Of a DNA stretch of 54,871 bases, positions 44,084 through 52,648 are shown piece by piece. A program made the translations under genes and the position numbers. The notes under the pieces were generated by a model. It saw only the letters and a program-made list of their open reading frames with translations. It searched no databases and had not been told where the DNA came from. Within the stretch, counting starts at the first letter, position 1; the number at the start of each line of letters is the position of its first letter. The stretch covers positions 1-54,871 of the forward strand of contig DRFF01000036.1 of assembly GCA_011050685.1 (NCBI GenBank), written 5' to 3'. The DNA comes from Aurantimonas coralicida (GTDB lineage Bacteria; Pseudomonadota; Alphaproteobacteria; Rhizobiales; Rhizobiaceae).

Positions 44084-44830
44084 ATGCATCTGTTGAAATG
44101 GCTCTCCGTCGTCGTCGTGGCGGTCTATCTCCTGCCCGCAGCGCTCGCCGCGCTTCTCTGGTGGACGAGCGAACGTCCCGTCTCCTGGCGCCAGGCCGAC
44201 TGGAGTTCGGCGTCGCTCCTGCCGACAGCCAGCACCAACGGGGACGCGGCGCTCTACATTCTCGCCGCGCGCACTGGCGGCCTCAAGGGCGCGATCGCCG
44301 ATCACTCCTGGATCGTCATCAAGGACAAGAGCGGGAGCGCTTACGAGCGTTGGGACAAGGTCGGCTGGGGGACACCGGTTCGGCGCAACAGCCAACCCGC
44401 CGACGGGCGCTGGTATTCGAACGCTCCGCGGGTGGTCGTCGGGATCACCGGCGCGCGGGCCGAAGCCCTGATCCCGAAGGTGCGCGCCGCCATTGCCGCC
44501 TACCCTTATGCCGAGCGTGGCGGCTACGCCCTCTTTCCCGGCCCGAACTCCAATACCTTCGTCGCCCACGTCATGCGCGCTGTCCCCGGCATCGACGCGA
44601 CGCTACCGGCGGCGGCGGTCGGCCGCGACTATCCGTCCGAGGGACATGTCTTCTCGATCGACCCTGACCGCCAAGAGTTGCGCCTGTCGCTTTGGGGCTA
44701 TGCCGGCATCGTCGCCGGCTGGAAATCGGGGCTGGAGGTGAATTTCCTCGGTCTTGTGGCCGGCATCGATCCGTTGAGGCTGGCGGTCAAGGTGCCGGCC
44801 TTCGGGACGTTTGCGCTGCTGGGAGCGTGA
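44084..44830 (+). CDS. DUF3750 family protein
   Basis: About 248 residues from ATG 44084; ATG 44009 would add 25 basic residues but overlaps the divergent asparaginase promoter. An N-terminal helix (LLKWLSVVVVAVYLLPAALA) serves as signal or anchor. The DUF3750 core has ADHSWIVIKDKSGSAYERWD, YPYAERGGYALFPGPNSNTF and SLWGYAGIVAGWKSGLE. The conserved His and a Cys-less centre recall NlpC-like folds, but no function is established. Confidence 0.85.
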   Translation: MHLLKWLSVVVVAVYLLPAALAALLWWTSERPVSWRQADWSSASLLPTASTNGDAALYILAARTGGLKGAIADHSWIVIKDKSGSAYERWDKVGWGTPVRRNSQPADGRWYSNAPRVVVGITGARAEALIPKVRAAIAAYPYAERGGYALFPGPNSNTFVAHVMRAVPGIDATLPAAAVGRDYPSEGHVFSIDPDRQELRLSLWGYAGIVAGWKSGLEVNFLGLVAGIDPLRLAVKVPAFGTFALLGA

Positions 44831-44898
44831 TTATTTGCACCGTCGACTGTCAGAAAGCGATGATCTGCATCGGCAAACGCATGATCATTTGAGACTGT

Positions 44899-44943
44899 TT
44901 GACAAGTGACAATTGTCGGCGCACACTACCTTCCAATGCATGG
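44899..44943 (+). promoter_or_regulatory. Promoter and probable operator of higBA
   Basis: TTGACA at 44899-44904 is a consensus -35 box, followed about 17 bases later by a weak -10 in CACTAC. A perfect 10-base palindrome, GACAATTGTC, spans 44908-44917 in the spacer, where HigA would be expected to bind for autorepression. Confidence 0.55.
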
Positions 44944-45225
44944 ATGATTGCCAACTTTCGACCCAAAGGACTCCCACGCTTTTACGAGACCGGCGATGCG
45001 CGCGGCGTTCAGGCCGATCAGGTCAGACGCATTCGCCGCGTCCTGTTCGCGCTTGATCATGCCACCTCGCCGGAAACCTTCGTAGGTCTGCCGGGAATGC
45101 GTCTGCATCCTCTCAAGGGCCAGCTTGCCGGATTTTGGAGCGTGAGCGTGTCCGGCAATTGGCGGATCGTGTTTCGGTTCGACGACAGCCGGCCCGTCGA
45201 TCTCGATTATCTGGATTACCACTGA
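44944..45225 (+). CDS. higB: HigB-type toxin (RelE/ParE superfamily)
   Basis: The 93-residue protein begins MIANFRPKGLPRFYETGDAR, and LHPLKGQLAGFWSVSVSGNW plus IVFRFDDSRPVDLDYLDYH is the HigB signature. HigB cleaves mRNA on the ribosome. It precedes its antitoxin, the reversed order typical of higBA. ATG 44944 is chosen for its match to the family start; an upstream in-frame extension looks non-coding. Confidence 0.94.
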   Translation: MIANFRPKGLPRFYETGDARGVQADQVRRIRRVLFALDHATSPETFVGLPGMRLHPLKGQLAGFWSVSVSGNWRIVFRFDDSRPVDLDYLDYH

Positions 45226-45243
45226 CGACTGGAGAAACTGACC

Positions 45244-45537
45244 TTGCCCCTCTACGACCCGCCCCACCCCGGCGAAATGGTGCGCGAGGAGTGCCTTGCG
45301 CCGCTCGGCCTGAGCGTCACGGAGGCTGCCCGCGTGCTCGGCGTCACTCGGCAGGCGTTGAATAACGTCGTCAACGAGAAAGCCGGGATCAGCCCTGAAA
45401 TGGCGATCCGGCTCGAAAAGGCGTTTGGAGGCGAGGCCGATTTCTGGTTGCGGCTGCAAACCGCGTTCGATCTGGCACAGGCCCGGCGGCGGGAAGGCAG
45501 CATTGCCGTCGACCGCTATGTCCCGGAAAGCGCATAG
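45244..45537 (+). CDS. higA: HigA-type antitoxin (XRE family)
   Basis: A 97-residue helix-turn-helix protein starting with TTG 45244. [20 protein letters not shown] leads into an HTH ([20 protein letters not shown]) and [20 protein letters not shown], the HigA consensus. It neutralises HigB and probably represses the operon through the upstream palindrome. The gene is 18 bases after higB. Confidence 0.94.
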   Translation: MPLYDPPHPGEMVREECLAPLGLSVTEAARVLGVTRQALNNVVNEKAGISPEMAIRLEKAFGGEADFWLRLQTAFDLAQARRREGSIAVDRYVPESA

Positions 45538-45550
45538 CCGATTCAGCCAC

Positions 45551-45826
45551 GCCTTATACCAACCTGCGGCGATAGGGACCCATTTGACCGGGACGATCGC
45601 CGATGCATGGCGAGGAACGGGACGATGCGCGATGCGGCGCATCGGGCGAGGCCCGCGACGAAGCCAGGCGCGGCGAGCGCCCGGCCTTCGGTGGGCTGGA
45701 CAGGCTTGCCGGACGGCGTCGCACCGCTTGCCCGATGCGCCGCATCGAACCGCGCGTCGCTCCTGGCCGGACGCGCCCGTTCAGCTCCATCGAACGGGTC
45801 CCTATCGCCGCAGGTTCGTATTACGT
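45551..45826. repeat. Large imperfect inverted repeat (MITE-like or hairpin element)
   Basis: Outer arms AACCTGCGGCGATAGGGACC (from 45561, 21 bases) and its exact complement (45796-45816) extend outward with two mismatches. After equal 48-base stretches that have diverged, a second pair, CGATGCGGCGCATCGGGC and its complement, matches perfectly over 18 bases. The centre is about 100 bases. The equal spacing shows two inverted copies of one unit rather than chance. No gene is seen in the 336-base gap 45538-45873, and open frames through the repeat look like composition effects. Confidence 0.8.
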
Positions 45827-45873
45827 GCGGCCTCCGGGCGTTTCCAACCATCTGCCTCGTCGAACGCCCATAA

Positions 45874-46932
45874 TCATTCCGCCCTTAGCGACAACCGCCC
45901 GAGCAAGTCCTCCGCCGTCCGCGTCGCCGCCCCCGCGGCCAGCGCCATTTGCGGCAACAGCATCCATTCCAGCGTCCAGGCCGCGCCGGAGCGCTCGTTC
46001 TCATGCAACAGCGCATGGTGCAGGCCGGAGACCAGCGTCGCGTTGAAGCGCGCCAGCGTCACCAGAACCTCCGCGCCGACCGGGTTCTGCTTGTGCGGCA
46101 TCGCCGACGAGCCGCCGCCGCCGGAAAGCGTCAGCTCCCCGACCTCGCTCTGCAGCGCCAGCGCCGCATCCTGCCCGAACTTGCCGAGCGCGCCGGTGAT
46201 CAGCGACAGCCAATGGCCGAATTCGGCGATCCCGTCGCGTTCCGAATGCAAGGAAGCTGCGGCTGACCAGAGGCCGAGCGTGTCCGCCACGCGCTGGACG
46301 ATCGCCTCGCCCTTGTCGCCGAAATCCGCGCGGTCGCCGACGGCGCCGCCGAGCCGCAGGGCAAAGGCGCGCGGCGCGATCTCCTCGCGGCGCAGCCGAC
46401 AGCGCACCAGCGGATCGGCCCAGGAGGCGAGCTTACGCGAAAACGGCGTCGGCCGCGCCGCCTGCATTCGTGTATGCGCCATCACGTCGCGGTCGCCGGC
46501 CTCGATCGCCCATTGCGCGAATGCATCGATCAGCGCTTCCAGCCGCCGGTCGAGGACCAGCGACACCGCTTGCATGCGCATCGCCATCGCCGCGTCGATC
46601 GCATCCTGGCTGGTCGCACCCTTGTGCAAGGCCGCGGCGGCGGCCGGGTCGAGCCCGGCGCGCAATTGCTGAAGCAACGCGGGTACGACGACGCCATCCC
46701 GCGCCGTTCCGACGGCAAGTGCTGCGAGATCGGGGGTGAATTCGTGTGTCCAGGCGCGAATCGCGGTGGCTGCTGCCGGCGCGATCAATCCCTCCGCCGC
46801 CTCGGCCTCGGCGAGCGCGACCTCGAAGGCCAGCATCGCCTCGAGCTCCGCCGCCGCGGTAAAATAGGAATCGAGTTCCTCGTCGCCGAGCAGCCCGCCC
46901 AGAAACGAATGCGAGAAGACCGAGGCCGTCAC
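45874..46932 (-). CDS. pcaB: 3-carboxy-cis,cis-muconate cycloisomerase
   Basis: A 352-residue fumarase/aspartase superfamily enzyme from GTG 46932, which overlaps the pcaD stop (GTGA). The signature loop is GGGGSSAMPHKQNPVGAEVL near residue 265; ALHKGATSQDAIDAAMAMRM and MAHTRMQAARPTPF supply the other conserved regions. The length is shorter than the 450-residue full-size enzymes, as in the alphaproteobacterial short form. It converts beta-carboxymuconate to gamma-carboxymuconolactone in protocatechuate breakdown. Confidence 0.9.
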   Translation of the reverse strand: MTASVFSHSFLGGLLGDEELDSYFTAAAELEAMLAFEVALAEAEAAEGLIAPAAATAIRAWTHEFTPDLAALAVGTARDGVVVPALLQQLRAGLDPAAAAALHKGATSQDAIDAAMAMRMQAVSLVLDRRLEALIDAFAQWAIEAGDRDVMAHTRMQAARPTPFSRKLASWADPLVRCRLRREEIAPRAFALRLGGAVGDRADFGDKGEAIVQRVADTLGLWSAAASLHSERDGIAEFGHWLSLITGALGKFGQDAALALQSEVGELTLSGGGGSSAMPHKQNPVGAEVLVTLARFNATLVSGLHHALLHENERSGAAWTLEWMLLPQMALAAGAATRTAEDLLGRLSLRAE

Positions 46933-47735
46933 CGGCCGGCCGTCAGGCCGAAGACTTCGGCGGCAAAATCCGCGATCAGGCCCGCCGTAACCTCCGGCTG
47001 CTCGATGCAGGGCAGATGACCGGCGTCCTTGACGATCTCGAAGCGCGAACCGGCAATCAGATCGGCGGTCGAGCGCATCAGATCCGGTGGGGTCGAGCCG
47101 TCCTGATCGCCGACGACGCACAGCACCGGGAGATCGATGTTCGCCGTCGCCTCGGTATAGTCGGCGTCACGCAATGCGGCGCTACTGCCGAGATAGCCGG
47201 GTAGTGGGGTGCGCAGAAGCATGTTCGAATATCCCACGAAGTCGGGATTGGCCGGGCGGCGGAATTGCGGTGTAAACCAGCGCTCGAGGATCTGTTCGGA
47301 AATCGACCCGATTCCGTCCTTCTCGATCGCGGCGATGCGTTGGTCCCACAGTTCGGTCGTGCCGATTCGGTGCGCCGTATCCATCAGCACCAGTCCCTTG
47401 GCAAGAAGGGGATGGCGATGGGCAAGGCCTTGCGCGATCATGCCGCCGATCGACAGGCCGATGACGAGCGGGCCCGCCACGCCGAGATGGTCGATCAGGC
47501 CTTTCAGGTCGTCGACATGGGTGTCCATGGCGTAGGGCGCGGGCGTCGCCTCCGACAGGCCATGGCCGCGCTTGTCGTAGCGCACGATCCGATACGCTCC
47601 GGCGAGGCGCTCGACCACCGCGTCCCAGATTCGGAAATCGGTGCCCAGCGAGTTGGCGAAGACCAGCGTCGGCCCGTCAGCGTTTCCCTCGACCCGATGG
47701 TGGATGACGATGCTGTTGACGCGCTGAAATGGCAT
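46929..47735 (-). CDS. pcaD: 3-oxoadipate enol-lactonase
   Basis: The 268-residue alpha/beta hydrolase has the nucleophile elbow VIGLSIGGMIAQGLAHRHP (Ser near residue 95), the acid in VVGDQDGSTPP and the histidine in KDAGHLPCIEQPE. FANSLGTDFRIWDAVVERL and RYDKRGHGLSEAT are typical of PcaD. It hydrolyses the enol-lactone to beta-ketoadipate. It is the first gene of a two-gene unit with pcaB; the other pca genes are not in the window. Confidence 0.9.
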   Translation of the reverse strand: MPFQRVNSIVIHHRVEGNADGPTLVFANSLGTDFRIWDAVVERLAGAYRIVRYDKRGHGLSEATPAPYAMDTHVDDLKGLIDHLGVAGPLVIGLSIGGMIAQGLAHRHPLLAKGLVLMDTAHRIGTTELWDQRIAAIEKDGIGSISEQILERWFTPQFRRPANPDFVGYSNMLLRTPLPGYLGSSAALRDADYTEATANIDLPVLCVVGDQDGSTPPDLMRSTADLIAGSRFEIVKDAGHLPCIEQPEVTAGLIADFAAEVFGLTAGR

Positions 47736-47903
47736 GGATGCGGTTTCCTCCCCGATTGGACGCCGTCGATCATAGGCGTCAGCGCGCGCTATGAAAGGGT
47801 CGCGGTAGCTTTGTGCAAAGTGCGGCGCCATCTTCCCCGCTTCGGCCTTTCCTGATAGCGGCATTTGAAACCGAACGCTGGATATGGTCCGGGAGATTTC
47901 GCC

Positions 47904-48854
47904 ATGTTTCTCAGTTGCGGCGACGCGCTGTTCGATCTGTTCGCCGAACCCGACGCGGATGTGGCGAAGATCGCCCTGTCCGGGCGTGTCGGCGGATCGC
48001 CGCTGAACGTCGCGCTGGGCCTGGCGCGCCTCGGCCATCCGGCCGGCTTCTTCACCAAGGTCTCGAGCGATCTCTTCGGGACGCGCATCCGCGGCTTCAT
48101 GGCGCGCGAAAATATCGACCAGCGCTTCCTCATTCCGACCGACAGGAACACCACGCTGGCGATGGTCTCGCTCGGCGCCGACGGTTCGCCGGCCTATATC
48201 TTCTATATCGACGGCACCGCCGACCGCTCGATCGAGCCCACCGAAGTGCCGGCAATGTTTCCCGAGGCGCTCGAGGCGATCCATCTGGCGTCCTACTCCA
48301 CCGTGACCGAGCCGACCGCCTCGGGGCTCGCCCATCTCGTGCGGCAGGAATCGGCCCGGCGGTTCATCTCCTACGATCCCAATATTCGCGCATCGATCGA
48401 ACCCGATCTGGACATCTGGCGGCAAAAAGTCGCCGAACTGGTGCCCTTCGCTGCCTTGGTGAAGGCAAGCGAAGAAGACCTCGATCTCCTTTATCCTGGC
48501 CGGGCCCTCGATGCCGTGATCGACGATTGGGTCGCCGCGGGCGCGGAGATGGCGGTGGTAACGCGCGGCGAGCGCGGCGCGATCGCCGCGACAAGTTCGG
48601 GTATCAAAGCCTGGGTCGGTGGACGACAGATCGCCGTCGCCGACACGGTCGGTGCCGGCGACACGTTTCAGGCGGCGCTCCTGGCCGGCTTGAAGGAACG
48701 CGGTCAACTCTCGCGCGCGGCGCTCAAGGCCGCCGACCAAGCCGGCATCGAGGAATTGCTGCGCTTCGCCGTCGACGCCGCCGCAGTGACCTGCTCGCGC
48801 CGCGGCGCCGACCTGCCGCGGCGTGCCGATCTGGATCTTCCGCCGCTCGCCTGA
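47904..48854 (+). CDS. PfkB-family carbohydrate kinase (fructokinase-like)
   Basis: The 316-residue kinase starts at ATG 47904 (GGGAGA upstream) with MFLSCGDALFDLF. GRVGGSPLNVALGLARLG is the N-terminal PfkB signature and ADTVGAGDTFQAALLAGL the C-terminal one, with the catalytic Asp in GAGD. Sugar specificity cannot be read; fructokinase or 2-keto-3-deoxygluconate kinase are possible. It is monocistronic, divergent from pcaD, and ends at a bidirectional terminator. Confidence 0.9.
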   Translation: MFLSCGDALFDLFAEPDADVAKIALSGRVGGSPLNVALGLARLGHPAGFFTKVSSDLFGTRIRGFMARENIDQRFLIPTDRNTTLAMVSLGADGSPAYIFYIDGTADRSIEPTEVPAMFPEALEAIHLASYSTVTEPTASGLAHLVRQESARRFISYDPNIRASIEPDLDIWRQKVAELVPFAALVKASEEDLDLLYPGRALDAVIDDWVAAGAEMAVVTRGERGAIAATSSGIKAWVGGRQIAVADTVGAGDTFQAALLAGLKERGQLSRAALKAADQAGIEELLRFAVDAAAVTCSRRGADLPRRADLDLPPLA

Positions 48855-48901
48855 AAGCGTTTCTCGCGCGGCCTCAACTTTCAAGGTGGTTGTCAGAGAC
48901 C

Positions 48902-48939
48902 AAAAAGCCCGCCGGATCCTGTGATCCGACGGGCTTTTG
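48902..48939. terminator. Bidirectional intrinsic terminator
   Basis: AAAAGCCCGCCGGATC pairs with GATCCGACGGGCTTTT (one mismatch) around CTGT. A-run and T-run on opposite sides let it serve both the kinase gene (+) and the outer-membrane protein gene (-), which converge here. Confidence 0.92.
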
Positions 48940-48985
48940 TCTGTAGGGCCGGGCGCTTGACGCGCCCGGCCGAAGGCATAGTGCC

Positions 48986-49768
48986 TTAGTTGAAGCGATA
49001 GGACGCCTTCGCCCAGATCGTGTGGAAGTCGAGATCGTTGTCGTTCGACTCCGAGGTGAAGTTCACCGTGTTGGTACCGTTGGTCCCGGTGATCGTCTGA
49101 TCGTTCGAGCCGAGATTGGTGTAGAGGTACTCGACGCCGAACGAGATGTTCTGGGTGGCCATCACGTCGACACCGCCGCCGACCGCATAACCGACATCCG
49201 CGTCGTCGCCATCCTGCGTAAACGTATAGCCGGTGAAGGCGCCGCCGCTCGGCGCAGTCATCGTATTGTCGACGCCGGCATAGGCGAGACCGCCCGTACC
49301 ATAGAGCAGGATGCTGTCCATGGCGTAGCCGAGACGAGCGCGAACCGTACCGAGATAGTTGATCTCGCTATTGGACGTGAAGGTCGAGCCCTGCGTGGTG
49401 TAGGACCGGTTGGTCTCCGCATCGATGTAGTTGATGTCGGCGACCGCGCCGATGACGAAGTTGTTCGGCATCTGGTAGTCGTAGCCGATATGCGCGCCGC
49501 CGATGAAGCCGGCGTTGTTATCGTCACCGTTAAAGGTGCCGTTGCCGAAGACACCGGTGTTGTTGGTGTCGAAGCGCGCGCCATCGTCATCGCCACTGAA
49601 GGCGACGCCAGCCTGGCCACCGATGTAGAGGCCGGTCCACGTGCTGGTCGTAGCGACCTGCTCGATCATCATCGGTGCCGGCGCAGGGGCTTCCTCATAG
49701 ACCGGGTCGGCGGCGAGCGCCGGGGTGACGAACGCCGTCGAGGCGAGAAGCAATGCAAAGCGTTTCAT
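48986..49768 (-). CDS. Outer-membrane beta-barrel protein (Omp25/31-like)
   Basis: The 260-residue protein has a signal peptide (MKRFALLLASTAFVTPALAA) and a Pro/Ala-rich lead (EEAPAPAPMM), as in rhizobial Omp25/31 homologues. WTGLYIGGQAGVAFSG opens an eight-strand barrel; RARLGYAMDSILLYGTGGLA and ISFGVEYLYTNLGS are typical strands. The last residue region TIWAKASYRFN ends with an aromatic-x pattern read by the BAM machinery. It is probably abundant and structural. Confidence 0.92.
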   Translation of the reverse strand: MKRFALLLASTAFVTPALAADPVYEEAPAPAPMMIEQVATTSTWTGLYIGGQAGVAFSGDDDGARFDTNNTGVFGNGTFNGDDNNAGFIGGAHIGYDYQMPNNFVIGAVADINYIDAETNRSYTTQGSTFTSNSEINYLGTVRARLGYAMDSILLYGTGGLAYAGVDNTMTAPSGGAFTGYTFTQDGDDADVGYAVGGGVDVMATQNISFGVEYLYTNLGSNDQTITGTNGTNTVNFTSESNDNDLDFHTIWAKASYRFN

Positions 49769-50503
49769 AACTGTACTCCATTCTGTCGCGGTCGCGACTC
49801 TCTTCCCGACGCCACGTCCGCGTGGCGCCCGGATTTCCCGACCCGGCTGGCGGGTTCGGGAGTTGATATGGTCCGTCTCCGTGCCGGAAAAATGGCAGGA
49901 ATAGGTTCTCCTCCGTCGTGTTGCCGATCCGCAACGCGAATTCCGATCGGGCCCGACGTCGTGAATTATTCGTAACCTTCGGTCGTTGATTTCCTCTTAA
50001 AATCGATGGTTTACGCCAAGTTTGGCCTGACCTGGGGCGCTTAACAAACATGGCAAAGTTGTGTCGGATAGGATTCCTAGCGAATAGACGCGCGGGTTAC
50101 CCGAAGGAAATCGAATTGCGCCTTGTCACGATGTGAAGCCCCGAATGTTGACGTATGAATCCCTCGTCAGTCCGCTCGCATCGCGCAATGGCTACAGCCG
50201 AAAAATTCCATTTATACTGACAGACGGCGCGGACCGGGCGTGTTGCAATCCTTCGCAACGACAATGAATATTGAATTCTGCGGAGAAAGAACGCTGCGGC
50301 CCGCCTCACCCGATATATAATTCATCCCGTCAACCCGCGTTAATTACGGCTCACATTTGCGTTAGCAGCGCGTGATCACCGCCGGCCCCGAAACCGCACG
50401 CACCGCCGCGGCCACACACGCGCCGCCCCTTTCAAATGATTGCTATTGTGCGGCGCGCCTTTATATTCCCGCTAAGAAGAGCACAGCACTGCATGGAGGA
50501 CTT
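49769..50503. other. AT-rich divergent intergenic region
   Basis: These 735 bases between two divergent secreted-protein genes hold no gene I can support. The stretch about 49960-50340 is clearly more AT-rich than average (TTATTCGTAACC, CTTAAAATCGATGG, CGTTAATTACGG) and probably contains promoters for both sides. No tRNA or repeat was recognised. Confidence 0.4.
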
Positions 50504-50947
50504 ATGCGTAATCTGATTTTGGCCGCTGGCACGATCTTGACGCTGACCATGGCGTCGGGAGCGATGGCCCAGACCGTCGGCGACGCCGACGCGGGCAAGA
50601 AGGTCTTCAACAAGTGCCGAGCGTGTCACGCCGTCGGCGAAGGCGCCAAAAACAAGATCGGCCCGGAACTCAACGGCTTGGTCGGTGAAAAGCCTGGCGC
50701 GGTCGAGGGTTACAGTTTTTCGCCCGCCTTCCAGGAATGGGCCGCTGACAAGCCGACGTGGAATGAGGCGCTACTGACCGAGTGGCTTGCCGACCCCCGT
50801 GCTGTCGTCAAGGGCACCAAGATGGCGTTTCCTGGATTGAAAAAGCCGGAAGACCTGACCAACGTTATCGCCTATCTCGCCGGCTTCGATGCCGAGGGCG
50901 AGGAACGCGATCCCGCCGAAGCGCTCGCCGCGGCGGCGGCGCAATAG
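50504..50947 (+). CDS. Class I cytochrome c (c-550/c2-like)
   Basis: The 147-residue protein starts at ATG 50504, five bases after GGAGG; ATG 50492 is also in frame. The signal peptide MRNLILAAGTILTLTMASGA is followed by DADAGKKVFNKCRACHAVGE with the heme site CRACH, and the Met ligand lies in GTKMAFPGLKKPEDLTNVIA. The C-terminal tail EGEERDPAEALAAAAAQ is longer than in most small cytochromes. It is a soluble periplasmic electron carrier. A terminator hairpin follows. Confidence 0.94.
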   Translation: MRNLILAAGTILTLTMASGAMAQTVGDADAGKKVFNKCRACHAVGEGAKNKIGPELNGLVGEKPGAVEGYSFSPAFQEWAADKPTWNEALLTEWLADPRAVVKGTKMAFPGLKKPEDLTNVIAYLAGFDAEGEERDPAEALAAAAAQ

Positions 50948-50982
50948 GCCTTCGACGCAATTTCTCGAACAGCTCGAATATG

Positions 50983-51007
50983 ACGGCCGCCTCGGGGCGG
51001 CCGTTTT
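50983..51007 (+). terminator. Intrinsic terminator after the cytochrome c gene
   Basis: ACGGCCGCC pairs with GGCGGCCGT around TCGG and is followed by TTTT. It lies 35 bases past the cytochrome stop and 44 bases before the end of the convergent aldolase gene. Confidence 0.85.
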
Positions 51008-51050
51008 CGTGTCAGCCGGGCTTTCAAGTCCCGGCGCCGATCGCAATCGA

Positions 51051-51962
51051 TCAGGCGTAGACGTCCATTACCTGGTTCAGCAGTGCGATCGCCTCTTCCT
51101 TGCTGCGCTGGAATGAATTGCGGCCGATGATCGATCCGTTGCCGCCGCCGTCCCGGATGGCGCGGACCTCGTCCAGGAGCTCGTCGGTGTTCTTCGCCGC
51201 GCCGCCGGAAAAGACGACGATTCGTTTGCCCGCAAAGGCTGCCTGCATGATGTGGCGGACGCGGTCGGCGGCGGCTTCCCGCGGGATGGCGTGCTTTTCG
51301 TAGATCGGCTTCGCCGCGTCGAGGTCGATATGGGCGGTCGGCAGTTTCACCTTGATGATGGTCGCGCCCATCAATGCTGCCATATGCGCCGCATAGGCGA
51401 TGATATCGAAGCCGGTTTCACCCTCCTTGGAAACCTTGCCCCCGCGCGGATAGGACCAGACGACGGTCATCAGCCCGCGCGATTTCGCCTCCAGACTGAT
51501 CTCACGCAGTTCCTCCATCATGTCGTAGGAGTGGTCGGACCCCGGATAGATGGTGAACCCGACGCCGACGCAGCCCAGCCGCATCGCGTCTTCGACCTTG
51601 CCGGTCAGCGCCTGGTCGCTGCCGCCGACGAGAGAATTGCCGCTGTTGAGCTTGAGAATCAACGGCACTTCGCCGGCGAACGTGTCGGCGCCCTGCTCCA
51701 GAAGCCCGAGCGGCGCGGCATAGCCCGAAACGCCGGAATCGATCGCCAGTTCGTAAAGATAATGCGGGTCGTAGGCGGCCGGGTTGGGTGCGAAGCTGCG
51801 CGCCGGTCCGTGCTCGAAGCCCTGATCGACCGGCAGGATCACCACCCGTCCGGTCCCCGCCAACCGGCCATGCATCAGGAGGCGTGAAAGATTGCTCTTC
51901 AGGCCCGGGGTCTCGCCCTCGTACCAGGAGAGGATGTTCCGGACGGTGTCTGTTCTCAGCAT
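51051..51962 (-). CDS. fbaB: Class I fructose-bisphosphate aldolase (DhnA/FbaB type)
   Basis: The 303-residue enzyme starts at ATG 51962 (MLRTDTVRNILSWYEGETPG). VVILPVDQGFEHGPARSFAP, LGCVGVGFTIYPGSDHSYDM and MTVVWSYPRGGKVSKEG are typical of DhnA-type aldolases. The Schiff-base Lys is probably in TIIKVKLPTAHI, and VVFSGGAAKNTDELL with IIGRNSFQR binds phosphate. It works in glycolysis and gluconeogenesis. It is transcribed leftward, convergent with the cytochrome gene. Confidence 0.92.
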   Translation of the reverse strand: MLRTDTVRNILSWYEGETPGLKSNLSRLLMHGRLAGTGRVVILPVDQGFEHGPARSFAPNPAAYDPHYLYELAIDSGVSGYAAPLGLLEQGADTFAGEVPLILKLNSGNSLVGGSDQALTGKVEDAMRLGCVGVGFTIYPGSDHSYDMMEELREISLEAKSRGLMTVVWSYPRGGKVSKEGETGFDIIAYAAHMAALMGATIIKVKLPTAHIDLDAAKPIYEKHAIPREAAADRVRHIMQAAFAGKRIVVFSGGAAKNTDELLDEVRAIRDGGGNGSIIGRNSFQRSKEEAIALLNQVMDVYA

Positions 51963-52219
51963 TTCACTTGCTCCTTTGCCTCGCCGGCGGGCATCAAGAG
52001 CCTCGCCGCTTCCCATGGGCTTCTTCTGGGGCGCCGGCGCGGCGACGTCCAGATGCGTCACGCCGCCCGCGCACATTAAAATCGGTTGAAGGACCCGGGT
52101 CGCGCGATCATGCCTTTATCCGCATCCGTTCTGTGTGGCCGTCACTCAGTTTTGCCGAGCCTTTACTCAATTGAACCAATCGTCGGCTTCCGCGTTTCCT
52201 CAAGGTGGAGGTAATCACG

Positions 52220-52648
52220 ATGACACGCGGTGTTTCGGCATTCCCATCGCCATTTGGGGTCGATTCAGACTTGATGTTCGCCGGCAACGGCGTTGCGGAG
52301 CGGTCTCTTCCGCCCGGCAATCCGGATGCACCCGCCGCTCCCCGAGCGCGGGCTAAGCTGGCACTCCTTGTACGCCCTCGAATGCGCAGGTCAGGGCAAA
52401 AGGCAGCGGTCCAGCAACGGACGGCCGCCCCGCTCGTTCACCACACCCCCTTCCGCATGGAGCCGGCCGAACGGGTCCCGCAAACCGTCAAGCTCGGTCG
52501 ACGTGGTTTCTACCTGCGATCTCGTCCAGCCGATGACGCTGGTTTGGAAGATGACGGCGTGCGTCAGAGCGAGAGCATCCTGATTCCGACCGCCATCGTT
52601 GGCGCCATTCTCGCATCGGCTAGCTATTTCTTCAATTTCGTCGGCTGA
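52220..52648 (+). CDS. Possible small hypothetical protein with C-terminal membrane helix
   Basis: An open frame of 142 codons starting at ATG 52220, with GGTGGAGGT upstream. The middle is Arg- and Pro-rich without recognisable domain (LALLVRPRMRRSGQKAAVQ); the end SILIPTAIVGAILASASYFF is a plausible membrane helix. I know no family. The ribosome site and helix favour a gene; the unusual composition argues against. The frame stays open after the TGA for 73 codons without a start, so a sequencing or real nonsense change cannot be excluded. Confidence 0.35.
   Translation: MTRGVSAFPSPFGVDSDLMFAGNGVAERSLPPGNPDAPAAPRARAKLALLVRPRMRRSGQKAAVQQRTAAPLVHHTPFRMEPAERVPQTVKLGRRGFYLRSRPADDAGLEDDGVRQSESILIPTAIVGAILASASYFFNFVG

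Noticed and set aside
45603-46046. Open frames of 88-147 codons through the inverted repeat
   Set aside because: They exist on several frames of both strands because of GC-rich palindromic sequence, overlap pcaB, and show no family resemblance.
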